DNA from: an uncultured Rhizobiaceae group bacterium
GTDB lineage: Bacteria; Pseudomonadota; Alphaproteobacteria; Rhizobiales; Rhizobiaceae
DNA length: 64,000 bases
NCBI GenBank assembly: GCA_947501445.1
Contig: CANMVS010000009.1
Coordinates: forward strand, 62,001 to 126,000
Direction of reading: 5' to 3'
Shown here: one piece after another, positions 44,700 through 54,392 of the stretch
How positions within the stretch are numbered: the first letter of the stretch is position 1
Layout of the letters: every line of letters starts with the position of its first letter
Notes under the pieces: generated by a model
Databases searched by the model: none
What the model saw: only the letters and a program-made list of their open reading frames with translations
What the model was told of the DNA's origin: nothing
Position numbers and translations under genes: made by a program

Positions 44700-45650
44700 C
44701 TATTTGGTTTTTTCGAGGACCAGGTTCAATCCATCGACAGTTGTCGCGATGTCTTTTGTAAGTGCATCGGAACCAAGAAATGCGACCGGAAACTGCAATT
44801 TATTGGTTACAAGATCGACAAAATCACTGTCCTTGGATGCTGTTTCCATGGCCGCTTCGAGCTTGGCGATTACATCCGCTGGTGTGCCCGCTGGCACCGC
44901 TATAACGGCCTGACTGGGCATCGATACATTGTAGGTTTCCGAGATTGACGGCACATCTTTGGATGCAAGGAGACGACCGCTGTTCATGGAAGCCAGAACT
45001 TTCATTTTGTCGCCGTAGCGGTTGTGAATGCCGCCGCTCCAGGCAAAATCGATCTTTCCGCCAAGCAGGAATGGAACCATTTCGCCGCCACCCTTTGTCG
45101 GAATGCCAGTCCAGTCAACGCCTTCTTCGGTGCCGATGAAATCGATGAACATGCGCGACAGTGCGCTTTGGTCCGCATAGTTCAGCGGGTGGGTTCTGGC
45201 GTGTTCAATCAGTTCTTCCAGCGTATCAAAGGGCGCATCCGCTTTGGCAACAATTGCCTGTTGATAATCCGTTATCTTGCCCACATAGGCAAAACTATCG
45301 ATATCATATTCCACGTCCTGCGTAAGCGGCGGCCACAACAGCGAAGACGAGGCGGCAAACAGCAAGGTGTAGCCATCCGGAGCTGCGTTGGAAACTTCGG
45401 TCGCCCCTATGGCGCCACCGCCACCGGGTTTTGTCTTGACGATAACCTTTTGACCCAATGCATTGCCAAGAGCCACAGAGAATACCCGGGCCATTGTCTC
45501 GGTGCTGCCTCCCGCCTTATACGGGATCACCAGAGTAACAGGTTTATCGGGATATTCAGCCAGCGCCGGTGACACACCCAGAACTGAAGCAAGCCCTAAC
45601 CCGATCCCGGTTAATGCAGATGCGATACGGATTCCAATAAATTTTTTCAT
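44700..45650 (-). CDS. tctC: TctC (Bug-type) periplasmic substrate-binding protein
   Basis: 316 aa with a signal peptide (residues 1-31, ending SPALA-EYP). The Bug signatures are present: YPDKPVTLVIPYKAGGSTETMARV and GAIGATEVSNAAPDGYTLLF. It captures a carboxylate in the periplasm for TctAB. First gene of the operon, facing the DUF3604 gene across a 126-base promoter region. Confidence 0.92.
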   Translation of the reverse strand: MKKFIGIRIASALTGIGLGLASVLGVSPALAEYPDKPVTLVIPYKAGGSTETMARVFSVALGNALGQKVIVKTKPGGGGAIGATEVSNAAPDGYTLLFAASSSLLWPPLTQDVEYDIDSFAYVGKITDYQQAIVAKADAPFDTLEELIEHARTHPLNYADQSALSRMFIDFIGTEEGVDWTGIPTKGGGEMVPFLLGGKIDFAWSGGIHNRYGDKMKVLASMNSGRLLASKDVPSISETYNVSMPSQAVIAVPAGTPADVIAKLEAAMETASKDSDFVDLVTNKLQFPVAFLGSDALTKDIATTVDGLNLVLEKTK

Positions 45651-45716
45651 TACATTCCTCCCTGTTTTCAGTCTGTTGAACGGGAAATCGACCTGTATTT
45701 CACGCTCGTCGTTTAC

Positions 45717-45732
45717 AAAACTATATAGTTTT
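45717..45732. promoter_or_regulatory. Palindrome in the tctC/DUF3604 promoter; candidate GntR operator
   Basis: AAAACTATATAGTTTT is a perfect 16-bp palindrome in the divergent promoter region. HutC-type GntR proteins bind short palindromes with a TATA-like centre, and the regulator gene is in the tct operon. It could alternatively be a promoter -10 element. Assignment is inference. Confidence 0.55.
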
Positions 45733-45776
45733 TGCTAGACATGTCGAGTCTCCGTGCGAACAGAAGGACATGAAAC

Positions 45777-48083
45777 ATGAAACAGCAAAGCCCCTTCGGA
45801 GCCGTGCCACGCCATCTGGTCGGCGACAATGGCCCCTCTGTTCTTCCCGGCCACGATCGATCCATTTTTGGCTATGCCACGCTGTCACCAGTGACACCTG
45901 TGGAGGCGCGGAGTTACCATTCGACCACCCTCACCTATACGGTCGGCAAACTGGGGCTGGATGACACGGGTGCCATTCGAATTGCATGGCGCATGGTAAG
46001 TGATTCAGGTCGTCCACAGATGACCAATCCGGCCGATGCCAATTATGTGACGGCCAATAGTAGTGGAGCCGGTAATCTGGTCCTGCGGTTCGACAAATTG
46101 GGCGGACAACGTCCGTGGAATGAAACCCTGACGATCTATCAACGCGGCGGCTACCTCAAAGAGGGAGACACAATCACGGTGGTGTTTGGGGATACGTCGA
46201 AAGGGTGCCCGGGAATGCTGGCGCAGACCTTTGCGGAAGGGGGGCGTGATTTCAAAATCACGGCGGATGTACAGGCGACAGGCAACTTTGTTGAACTGCC
46301 GGACACGCAACTTTCCATTCCGATTGTTGCCGGGCCGGCGGTAAGCTGGCACGCCGTTATGCCCAGTTTACGGCGCCCTGGAGAAACGTTCCATCTTGGG
46401 CTGAAAGCTGAAGATAAATGGGGAAACCCTACCCCGCAGGCCCATGGAAGGCTTGTTCTTCGGCCCACGCTTCCAGTGGAAGGCCTGCCTGAAGAGCTGG
46501 AATACGCGCCCCAGGATCGGGCGATGATATTCGAGAACCTTCGTGTCACAGATGCGGGCCTGTTACGCATTGCGATCTATAAGGACGACGTCCAGGTAGC
46601 AGAGGCTGGCCCTTTGGTTGTTAAAGGAGGCACAGTGGCGGGGTTTTGGGGCGATTTGCATGGGCAAACCGGCGAAACTGTGGGCACGAATACCATCGAA
46701 AGCTATCTGGATTTTGCCCGGAACAAATCATTTCTTGATGTCACCAGCCACCAGGCAAACGACTTTCAGGTTACATCGCAATTTTGGCAACATCTGAACA
46801 CCCTGACTGCGCAATATGATGAACCCGGTCGCTTCACCGTATTTCCGGGGTATGAATGGTCGGGCAACACTGCAGTGGGCGGCGATCACAACATATTCTT
46901 CAAGAATGAAGGCAGAACGATCCGTCGCTGTTCACATGCCCTGATGGAAGATCGGTCCGAGATTGACACCGATGCACATACCTTGAGTGATCTTTACACA
47001 GTGTTCCGCGACACGGACGAAGACGTCGTGATGTACGCCCATGTCGGCGGTCGATATGCCAATATTCATTATGATCACGATGCCAATATCGAAACCGCGG
47101 TCGAAATGCATTCGGCATGGGGCACGTTTGAGTGGATTTTGACCGACGGTTTTGAACTGGGGCGCCGTGTTGGTGTCGTATGCAACAGCGATGGTCACAA
47201 GGGCCGCCCTGGTGCCAGTTATCCCGGCGATTCCGTGTTTGGTGCCTACGGCGGATTGACCTGTTTTCTAACGGACCGCAATGATCGCGATCACATTTTT
47301 GAAGCCCAACGCCGTCGCCACCACTATGGAACCACCGGCTGCAGGATGCACATTGACCTCGCGGTTATTTTGCCGGAGGTCAGCACCGTATTTGCGCGCA
47401 ATCCGGACGCCGTGCCCAACGCACCAAAGGCTCAAACAAATACTGTAATGATGGGCGATATCGTACAGACTGCAGCAACATCTGCAGAGCTGTGCGTCAA
47501 TATATGTGCCCATGCCGGAATTGAGCGCGTAGAAATCCGCAATGGTACGCGGGTACTGGAAACCATCAGGCCCTACGCTGATGAGGATCTGGGTAACCGT
47601 ATTCGCGTTTTATGGAGTGGTGCGGAATATCGGGGCCGCGGACGCAACACACAATGGGTTGGCCGCGCGCAATTTGACGGCGTAACAATTTCAGATTTCG
47701 TCACAATCAACCAGTGGAATCCGGATCAACTGTTCGAACAGCGCGGGTCCGACACTGTGATCTGGAAAGCTGTGACAACCGGCAATTTCATGGGGTTTGA
47801 TGCCTGGATATCCGGTAATTGCGGTACATTGGCAGTTGAAACAAATCATGGCGCGATGCACCTGGATGTTGAAACAATTGGCCTGGAAGACCGCATATTC
47901 GATGCTGGAGGACTCAAACGGCAAATTCGGGCCTACAGATTGCCGTCTGAACCGCTAAAGCGCGAGTTGACGATTAACAAGACCGTCGCGCTCGACGCCA
48001 CGGGTGACAATCAGATCTGGATTTGCGTTACAACCGAAGATGGCTATCAGGCATGGACCAGCCCGGTCTATCTCTTTAAATGA
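45777..48083 (+). CDS. DUF3604-domain protein (large metal-dependent hydrolase-like)
   Basis: 768 aa without signal peptide. The middle contains the DUF3604 hallmark: FWGDLHGQTGETVGTN, then LDFARNKSFLDVTSHQANDF, FTVFPGYEWSG and VCNSDGHKG, which together give PHP-like histidines and acids. The N-terminal 200 residues and the C-terminal 150 look beta-rich. No defined activity is known to me. It is divergent from tctC and co-directed with a dehydrogenase, flavin reductase and hydratase, so it probably acts on the imported compound. Two close ATGs (45770 in another frame, 45777) were considered; 45777 fits. Confidence 0.85.
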   Translation: MKQQSPFGAVPRHLVGDNGPSVLPGHDRSIFGYATLSPVTPVEARSYHSTTLTYTVGKLGLDDTGAIRIAWRMVSDSGRPQMTNPADANYVTANSSGAGNLVLRFDKLGGQRPWNETLTIYQRGGYLKEGDTITVVFGDTSKGCPGMLAQTFAEGGRDFKITADVQATGNFVELPDTQLSIPIVAGPAVSWHAVMPSLRRPGETFHLGLKAEDKWGNPTPQAHGRLVLRPTLPVEGLPEELEYAPQDRAMIFENLRVTDAGLLRIAIYKDDVQVAEAGPLVVKGGTVAGFWGDLHGQTGETVGTNTIESYLDFARNKSFLDVTSHQANDFQVTSQFWQHLNTLTAQYDEPGRFTVFPGYEWSGNTAVGGDHNIFFKNEGRTIRRCSHALMEDRSEIDTDAHTLSDLYTVFRDTDEDVVMYAHVGGRYANIHYDHDANIETAVEMHSAWGTFEWILTDGFELGRRVGVVCNSDGHKGRPGASYPGDSVFGAYGGLTCFLTDRNDRDHIFEAQRRRHHYGTTGCRMHIDLAVILPEVSTVFARNPDAVPNAPKAQTNTVMMGDIVQTAATSAELCVNICAHAGIERVEIRNGTRVLETIRPYADEDLGNRIRVLWSGAEYRGRGRNTQWVGRAQFDGVTISDFVTINQWNPDQLFEQRGSDTVIWKAVTTGNFMGFDAWISGNCGTLAVETNHGAMHLDVETIGLEDRIFDAGGLKRQIRAYRLPSEPLKRELTINKTVALDATGDNQIWICVTTEDGYQAWTSPVYLFK

Positions 48084-48255
48084 TATGGCAAATTTTGGAC
48101 GCATTGACACCTGGCGAACGGATATAAGTTCGCAGCTGAGACCATTTCACTTGTTGAAACGGCAATCAATTGGCTTTGTATCAAAAAAACCTCAATGATA
48201 CCGTCTTGCTACGCACATGGCTGCTATTTTGAAGAAGCGTTTTGCAGGAGGCCTG

Positions 48256-49128
48256 ATGAGCCAGGGTATGAATATCGGGATTGCGGGCCTGGGCAAGATG
48301 GGTCAAGCGCTTGCCGGTCGACTATCAAACAGCGGGTTTACCGTTCGCGGTTGGACACGAAGCGGTGTGTCTTCAGTTGATGCCAAAGCGCTCGGTATTT
48401 CTGCGGTCGCTGATCTTGGCGAACTTGCTGATACGTGCGACATTCTGCTGCTTTCTCTATTTGATGACGACGCAGTGATTTCAGTACTCAACCTGCTTTG
48501 CCGTCATGATCTGACCAATGTGCTCATTGTTGATACCAGCACCGTATCGCCAAATACGCTACCTGGGCAGCTTGACAGGGTCAAAGCTGCAGGAGGCACG
48601 GCGATTGATGCACCGATATCAGGCTGGCCTGCCATGGTTTCCAAGGGTATTGCTGGCCTTTATATTGGCGGTTCCTCCCAGGACGTTGCCCGGTTCAAAC
48701 CGGTTGCAGAAGCAATATCAAATCGCGTACATCATGTTGGAGACCTGGGTCAGGGAGCCGCAGCAAAAATTGTCAATAACATGATGCTGGCGAGCTATTG
48801 GCAATGTTTGAAAGAAGCATTGCAGGTCGGTCAAAGCGCTGGATTGGCACCTGAAAAAATGGTGGAAATTCTCACTGGCAGCCCCGCGGCCAATGGCAGC
48901 CTTGCAGCCAAAGCACCGGTCATATTGGGGGAAAGTGAAACCGTCAGCTTTACAGTGTCAGCAATGGTCAAAGACACCAGTCTGTTCAATCACGTCGCCA
49001 TGGAAGCGGGAATTGACGTTCCGGCGCTCAATGCAGCTTTGGCCAGTTATCAAACCCACAGTAAAGCCGGATTTGGGGCTGCCGATTTTGTCACGATGGT
49101 CCATTCTGCCATCACCAACACAAAGTGA
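48256..49128 (+). CDS. NAD(P)-dependent beta-hydroxyacid dehydrogenase (HIBADH-like)
   Basis: 290 aa. Rossmann motif GIAGLGKMGQALAGRL at the N-terminus, substrate motif DAPISGWPAMVSKG (the family's DAPVSGG variant) and the catalytic Lys in GAAAKIVNNMMLA. It oxidises a beta-hydroxy acid or reduces the semialdehyde. I start at the ATG at 48256, directly after a strong AGGAGG; the longer frame from 48217 is not needed. Next gene follows in 9 bases. Confidence 0.9.
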   Translation: MSQGMNIGIAGLGKMGQALAGRLSNSGFTVRGWTRSGVSSVDAKALGISAVADLGELADTCDILLLSLFDDDAVISVLNLLCRHDLTNVLIVDTSTVSPNTLPGQLDRVKAAGGTAIDAPISGWPAMVSKGIAGLYIGGSSQDVARFKPVAEAISNRVHHVGDLGQGAAAKIVNNMMLASYWQCLKEALQVGQSAGLAPEKMVEILTGSPAANGSLAAKAPVILGESETVSFTVSAMVKDTSLFNHVAMEAGIDVPALNAALASYQTHSKAGFGAADFVTMVHSAITNTK

Positions 49129-49137
49129 CCGCCGTCG

Positions 49138-49767
49138 ATGTTTTTTGAACCTGCAAAGGGCCATGGTCTTTCCCACAATCCCATTTCTGCCTGTGTCTCG
49201 CCACGCCCGATCGGCTGGATTTCAACGATCAGTCGATCAGGCATCGGTAATCTGGCGCCGTTCAGTTATTTCAATCTGGTGCATAATTTTCCACCCACTG
49301 TCATGTTCGCCTGTAACGGACTGAAGGCCGATGGCACAGCAAAAGACTCATGGGTAAATGCCAAGGAAACAGGTGAGTTCGTTTATAATGTCGCCACATT
49401 GGATTTGCGCGAAAAAGTCAATCTGACATCCACATCATGGAGTGCGCAGACGGATGAGTTGGCTGAAGTTGGCTTAACTGCACAAAGCTCCATCATTGTA
49501 AAACCTGTGCGGGTGGCTGAGTCGCCAATCCAGTTTGAGTGCAAAACCGTAAAGATCCTACATCTTCCATCCAATTCCGAACAGAACCCCAGCACCGTGG
49601 TATTTGGCGAGGTTGTCGGTGTTCACATCGATGACCGGTGTTTGAACGAAGGTCAGGTTGACTACGATAGGGTGCACCATATTTCGCGCCTCGGATATCT
49701 GGATTTTGCGACGATTGGAGAACGGTTTTCAATGCCCAGCACCTATATCAAGCGGGAGCAGAAATAG
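49138..49767 (+). CDS. Flavin reductase-like, FMN-binding split-barrel protein
   Basis: 209 aa. The start FFEPAKGHGLSHNPISACVSPRPIGWISTIS is the typical split-barrel flavoprotein pattern, with APFSYFNLV and GEFVYNVATLDL further on. It may reduce flavin for a monooxygenase or act directly. Its stop is adjacent to the start of the hydratase alpha gene, so they are co-transcribed. Confidence 0.87.
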   Translation: MFFEPAKGHGLSHNPISACVSPRPIGWISTISRSGIGNLAPFSYFNLVHNFPPTVMFACNGLKADGTAKDSWVNAKETGEFVYNVATLDLREKVNLTSTSWSAQTDELAEVGLTAQSSIIVKPVRVAESPIQFECKTVKILHLPSNSEQNPSTVVFGEVVGVHIDDRCLNEGQVDYDRVHHISRLGYLDFATIGERFSMPSTYIKREQK

Positions 49768-50634
49768 ATGATCAGCTATGATGCCATCAAGAGATTGTCG
49801 GGTGATCTGTATGATTGGTCGTTAAAAAAAATACCGGAAGATACCAAAGTCAGGCTCGCAGAAGCAGAATCGATGGAGACTGGTGCGAACGCCAAAAAAG
49901 TCCTGCAGTTCATGATACACAGCGCCCGGGTGGCCGAAGAAGAAGGTCGATTTTTGTGTTCCGACGCGGGCGTTCCCGTCTATGCAGTGAAAGTTGGATC
50001 TCAAGCACGGTTCGAGGGCGATGTTAAACGGGCCTTTTCTGATGGTTTTGACGAACTGGTGGAGCGTATTGATCCGCCGCTTTTGAGGTTCGTACAAAAC
50101 CCCCTGACAAATGAGCGTTCTTTCAAAGGCAAGGATATGCCCATTGTGTCATGGGATATCATCGATGGAGCAGATTATATGGATATAACCTGCTCCCCAA
50201 AGGCTCTCGGATCGGGTCGTTGGGCTGCATTGGAAATTTTTGTTTATCCAAGCCTGGAAGATATTGAAAAATACATCATGGATACGGTGATCAAAGCAGG
50301 TTCACAACATTGTCCACCGGTGATGATCGGTGTTGGCATTGGCGGATCGTTCGATCAGGCGGCAAAATTGGCAAAGATGGCAACACTGCGCCCAATGGGT
50401 ACCGATAATCCGGAGCCCATATTGGCGGATATGGAAAAACGCCTGTTCAAGGCGATTAACAAAACCGGATTTGGCCCGATGGGGCAAGGTGGCGACACAA
50501 CAGCTTTGGGAATCCACATCGATTATTCAGCCGGTCACGGTTTCACACCGGTTGCGGTATGTTTCAATTGCTGGATCAACCGGCGAACCCGTGCCCGTAT
50601 CTACAATGATGGCACCATAGATCGGATTGAGTAG
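49768..50634 (+). CDS. Fumarate hydratase class I / tartrate dehydratase-type, alpha subunit
   Basis: 288 aa. It resembles the N-terminal part of class I fumarase and TtdA. Three cluster-binding cysteines are in place: RFLCSDAGVPVYAVKVG, DITCSPKALGSGRW and HCPPVMIGVGIGG, which would hold a [4Fe-4S] cluster that activates the hydroxyl leaving group. The C-terminus (IDYSAGHGFTPVAVCFNCW) is typical. The ATG follows the previous stop directly. Substrate could be fumarate/malate, tartrate or a substituted analogue. Confidence 0.9.
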   Translation: MISYDAIKRLSGDLYDWSLKKIPEDTKVRLAEAESMETGANAKKVLQFMIHSARVAEEEGRFLCSDAGVPVYAVKVGSQARFEGDVKRAFSDGFDELVERIDPPLLRFVQNPLTNERSFKGKDMPIVSWDIIDGADYMDITCSPKALGSGRWAALEIFVYPSLEDIEKYIMDTVIKAGSQHCPPVMIGVGIGGSFDQAAKLAKMATLRPMGTDNPEPILADMEKRLFKAINKTGFGPMGQGGDTTALGIHIDYSAGHGFTPVAVCFNCWINRRTRARIYNDGTIDRIE

Positions 50635-50642
50635 GCAGCCTT

Positions 50643-51269
50643 ATGAGCCAGACCCATGAATTAACACTGCCCTTTAAAGCCGAAGAGATTGAACGGTTGG
50701 AGATTGGCGATTTGGTGTTCCTGACAGGTGAGATAATCGTGACTGTCGGACTGCCAACGCACAAACGCATCAAGGCGTTCATTGATGAAGGCAAAAACCT
50801 GCCTTTGGATTTCGACAAAGGCATGCTGTGCCAAGTGGGCTGTTATGTCGAAGAGCGCGATGATGGCACCAGGGTTTGCCGATACATTAATCCGTCAACC
50901 AGCACACGCTTTGAGCCCTATTTGCCGACGATAATTGGTGCAACCGGCATTATGGCCGTCGGAGGCAAGGGCGGCGTTGGGCCTGACACGATAAAATCCA
51001 TGCGGGAGAATGGCTGTGTCTATCTGTCATTTGTTGGTGGAGCCAGTGCTCTGACGTCCGAGGCGGTTCGCGAAGTAGTTGATGTCGTCTGGGAGGATTT
51101 TATTCCCCAGTTCAGGCTTACACGCCTGCGGGTGGAAAAGCTTGGACCGCTTAATGTGGGTGTCGATGTCAGGGGTAATTGCCTTTACACCAATTTACAG
51201 GAACAGGCGCGCGACAAACTGGACGATCTGATGGAAGAACTCAATCAGACCCGGCCAGCCAGCCCTTAA
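50643..51269 (+). CDS. Fumarate hydratase class I / tartrate dehydratase-type, beta subunit
   Basis: 208 aa, partner of the alpha subunit eight bases upstream. Marked family features are GDLVFLTGEIIVTVGLPTHKR, the PSTSTRFEPYLPTIIGATGI stretch (variant of the GPTTSxRM motif) and GGKGGVGPDTIKSM. Together the two form the heteromeric Fe-S hydratase. The operon ends here; a dispersed repeat copy begins at its stop. Confidence 0.9.
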   Translation: MSQTHELTLPFKAEEIERLEIGDLVFLTGEIIVTVGLPTHKRIKAFIDEGKNLPLDFDKGMLCQVGCYVEERDDGTRVCRYINPSTSTRFEPYLPTIIGATGIMAVGGKGGVGPDTIKSMRENGCVYLSFVGGASALTSEAVREVVDVVWEDFIPQFRLTRLRVEKLGPLNVGVDVRGNCLYTNLQEQARDKLDDLMEELNQTRPASP

Positions 51270-51367
51270 AGTAATTCAGATTTTGACGAAATCGGCAAAA
51301 CCTGAATGCATCGACAGATCAAAGGCCAACACCGTTGTCCCGTTTCTGACAACACGTGAACCGGTCT
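51270..51367 (+). repeat. Dispersed ~100-bp repeat, copy B
   Basis: Same orientation as copy A, starting GTAATTCAGATTTTGAC and ending GTGAACCGGTCTGG, with about a dozen differences and one short gap from copy A. It sits between the hydratase beta stop and the convergent IclR gene and could fold into hairpins ending both transcripts. Confidence 0.72.
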
Positions 51368-51417
51368 GGAAACTTCGGCTGGAGTTCTCGTGGGCCGACG
51401 CCCCGGGCACCATCAGA

Positions 51418-52197
51418 TTATATAAGTTTTTGTGTACTCTTGGCGATTTCCGATGCGGCATTTTGCAATAGGCCGACAAATTTTGTAATCGCTTCCTGCC
51501 GCGTGTAGGCGGAACGGAAGAACGTGATCCCCAATGTTCCCATAACCCGGTCATTATCCAGTATCGGTACCGCTATTGTGTTCGACGATCTGGGGTCCAT
51601 ATAGGGATTTCTTTCAGCAAAACCCTGCTGACGTATCCTCTGCAAATCACGACGAAAGACCCTTTCCGTTTCACCGACCTGGCTGTCCGTTTCATCCCTG
51701 CCCTGCATGATGGAATGGATCAGTAAGTCCTGTTCTTCCCCAGAGCAAAATGCCAGATAGGCAAGACCGAGCGCATGGCGATCAAGCGTCAGGTGCATAT
51801 TGACGGTGGCATGAAACGGTGAATTGGGACTGTCAGGTATAGTCGAGTAACGCACGATCATATGGGTTGCATCCAATATGGCGATCGTTGCAGGCCATAT
51901 GAGCTGTTTTGTAAGCATCCTGGCATGGGCCCGCCCCGCCTCGACAACAAGTGGGTCTCCGTGGAACCCTGAGCTGAGTGAGGTGACCTTCGAGGTAACC
52001 TGATAGCCACCATGGCGCATGTCATTGGACACGTAGCCCAGCTTCTCGAGCGTTTGCAGCAGCCTGACGATTGTCGGTTTTGGCAATCCGGTCGCGTGGT
52101 GCAAATCACGCACAGCTGTAACCTTGTTCAGATTCAACTGTTCCAAAATGGCCAACACCCGCTCCACGGATCGCACCGGCAAAAATGACCCCATCAA
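51418..52197 (-). CDS. IclR-family transcriptional regulator
   Basis: 259 aa. N-terminal winged HTH (VLAILEQLNLNKVTAVRDLH, LPKPTIVRLLQTLEKLGYV) and the C-terminal IclR effector domain. It faces the DUF6282-FAH-TRAP genes and probably regulates them; the 190-base intergenic region contains TTTC/GGAA-type sequences but no unambiguous operator. Confidence 0.9.
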   Translation of the reverse strand: MMGSFLPVRSVERVLAILEQLNLNKVTAVRDLHHATGLPKPTIVRLLQTLEKLGYVSNDMRHGGYQVTSKVTSLSSGFHGDPLVVEAGRAHARMLTKQLIWPATIAILDATHMIVRYSTIPDSPNSPFHATVNMHLTLDRHALGLAYLAFCSGEEQDLLIHSIMQGRDETDSQVGETERVFRRDLQRIRQQGFAERNPYMDPRSSNTIAVPILDNDRVMGTLGITFFRSAYTRQEAITKFVGLLQNAASEIAKSTQKLI

Positions 52198-52386
52198 TTA
52201 CTCCCAGAGTGTCTCATCATTGGGTGGATTTTCGGCTTTTGGCTGCGCTTAGAAACGATCCCGCAATACCATACGGCGTTTCATACAATGGAATGGTCGA
52301 AATAGGAAATTGCAAACGATTTTATCCTTCTTCAATCTTTTGAGAACGGTAGCGATTGCGCTCAACAAAAAAGACTGGAGTAAAAT

Positions 52387-53301
52387 ATGATGGACAATGT
52401 CAGCCCAACATCTCCCGAAATGAAAGCACGTGTAGACGCGTTGATGAAAGGATCAATTGACCTTCATGTTCATTCTGGCCCATCGGTCATGGCGCGCAAG
52501 CTTGATCATTTCGAAGAGGTCAAAGAGGCCGCTGCTGCAGGGCAACGGGCTGTATTGATTAAAGACCACTACTACGCTGGTGCTCCTTTGGTGAACCTGC
52601 TCAAACCTTTGATCAAGGACTATGATGTTGAACTGTTGTCCGGCATTCCACTCAACAATACTTCGGGTGGCCTCAATCCATACACGGTCGACACCTTCTT
52701 GAAATCCGGCGCGCGTCTGGTGTGGATGCCGACATCTTCTGCTGCCAATCATCTGCGGTCAACTCACCGTAAAACCCGGCTTGCGACCGCAAAACCGATG
52801 AAAAAAGCCGAGGGAATTTCGGTCGTCAACAACAGGGGCGAACTGGTTGATGAGGTAAAGGAAATACTGGATCTCATTGCGGAATTTGATGCCGTCTTGT
52901 CCTCAGGCCACCTGCACATAAGTGAAATCTGGCCACTATTTGAGGAAGCCAAAGCACGTGGCGTGAAACGGCGTTTGGTCAATCACCCAACCTATGTTGT
53001 CGGGTGCAGCATGGCAGATATTGCAGAACTCACAGAAAACGGTGCCATCGTCGAACATTCGGCGGCCTTCTACATAGACAGCAAGTTTTACTGCTATTCA
53101 AATGATGAACTGCGTGCCCACATTGATGCCGGCGGCATTGACGGAACCGTGTTGGGTTCCGACCTCGGCCAGGCTGGCAACCCAAGTCCGGTTGAAGGCA
53201 TGCGTACGCTGATCGAGCTTATTCTCAATCTTGGATACAGCGATGATGACGTGCGCAAGATGACCACTATTAATCCCGCACGCCTGATCGGTCTGGACTG
53301 A
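52387..53301 (+). CDS. DUF6282-family amidohydrolase-like protein
   Basis: 304 aa, resembling a TIM-barrel metal hydrolase. IDLHVHSGPSVMARKLDHFE gives the HxH metal pair, IKDHYYAGAPLV the next block, and SSGHLHISEIWPL, VNHPTYVV and LGSDLGQAGNP later ligands. Family members lie in carboxylate-degradation clusters but no activity is established to my knowledge. An AGACTGGAG site precedes the ATG. First gene of the run with FAH hydrolase and TAXI-TRAP transporter. Confidence 0.82.
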   Translation: MMDNVSPTSPEMKARVDALMKGSIDLHVHSGPSVMARKLDHFEEVKEAAAAGQRAVLIKDHYYAGAPLVNLLKPLIKDYDVELLSGIPLNNTSGGLNPYTVDTFLKSGARLVWMPTSSAANHLRSTHRKTRLATAKPMKKAEGISVVNNRGELVDEVKEILDLIAEFDAVLSSGHLHISEIWPLFEEAKARGVKRRLVNHPTYVVGCSMADIAELTENGAIVEHSAAFYIDSKFYCYSNDELRAHIDAGGIDGTVLGSDLGQAGNPSPVEGMRTLIELILNLGYSDDDVRKMTTINPARLIGLD

Positions 53302-53353
53302 ACGAAGGTCCGGCAACCGGACGACGTCAAAATAGTTTAAAAGGAAGTTTGCA

Positions 53354-54325
53354 ATGAAATTTTGCCAATTCAGGCACAAGAGTGGTGATCGACGGATCGG
53401 TCTGGCCTGCAATAATGACGATCAAATTGCTGATCTTGGCGCGATTTATGCGCAGCTTTCCCATGCGGAATACACGTTTCCATCCAGCATGAAAACCATG
53501 ATCGCTGATGGCGACAAGGCATTGACCGCTGCACGTCATGTTGCAGCCGCTATCGACAGCGGAACCGGTCTGGCACACTATGCCGGTGACATTGTCAATT
53601 TTGATGACACTTACATATTCGCTCCAATCAATGATCCGCAGAAATTTTTTGCCATTGCCATTAATCGCCATGGAGGATGGGATACGGCCGATAAGCCGGA
53701 AAACCCCAACGCCACCTACTTTGTGAAACTCGCGTCCACTATTGTTGGTCCGCGCGATACGGTTGAAATACCAGATGCCGGCCAGGTAGGGCCGGAAATT
53801 GAACTGGCCATTGTCATCGGCAAACCGGGCAAGAATATTTCCGAGGAAAATGCACTTGATCACATATTTGGGCTGATGACACACAATGACATCACAGCCC
53901 ACGAAATGCGCAGAACGACAGAATGGATCCGAATGAACCGCGCCGACGGTTCAAAGGAACACCTTACCTATCCAGGTCGCTACAAGAACTTTGATACGTT
54001 CTCACCCATGGGGCCATGGCTCGTTACACCTGACGAGGCACCAAAACCTGATGAAGCGGTACTGGATGCCTGGTTGAATGAGGATCACGTTCAACACGGC
54101 ACGACGGCTGAACACGTCTATAAGGCAGCGCACCTGATTTCATATCTGTCGCGGGCGCACGCTCTGGTTCCCGGAGACATCATTTCCACAGGCACCGTAG
54201 GCCCCGTTGATCCATGGACAATGGCAACCATCAATCTGGGTAAGGTAGGCGGTGTCATTCATTCTGCAGTTGATGGGTTGGGCCGAACATCCAATCCGAT
54301 CAGGTTTGTACCAGGCCTCAGATAG
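53354..54325 (+). CDS. Fumarylacetoacetate hydrolase (FAH)-family protein
   Basis: 323 aa. The C-terminal FAH catalytic domain is clear: AIAINRHG, VGPEIELAIVIGKPGKNIS with the metal-binding Glu pair, FGLMTHNDITAHEMRR, and ALVPGDIISTGTVGP. Relatives cleave C-C bonds of acylpyruvates or hydrate 2-oxoacids in catabolic pathways. AAAAGGAAG precedes the ATG. In the same transcription unit as the DUF6282 and TRAP genes. Confidence 0.88.
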   Translation: MKFCQFRHKSGDRRIGLACNNDDQIADLGAIYAQLSHAEYTFPSSMKTMIADGDKALTAARHVAAAIDSGTGLAHYAGDIVNFDDTYIFAPINDPQKFFAIAINRHGGWDTADKPENPNATYFVKLASTIVGPRDTVEIPDAGQVGPEIELAIVIGKPGKNISEENALDHIFGLMTHNDITAHEMRRTTEWIRMNRADGSKEHLTYPGRYKNFDTFSPMGPWLVTPDEAPKPDEAVLDAWLNEDHVQHGTTAEHVYKAAHLISYLSRAHALVPGDIISTGTVGPVDPWTMATINLGKVGGVIHSAVDGLGRTSNPIRFVPGLR

Positions 54326-54392
54326 TGTTTGCCGAACAGAATAAACGATTTGTTTTGACGCTACGCCAAAACGCAACAGGGAGAAAAAAGTC

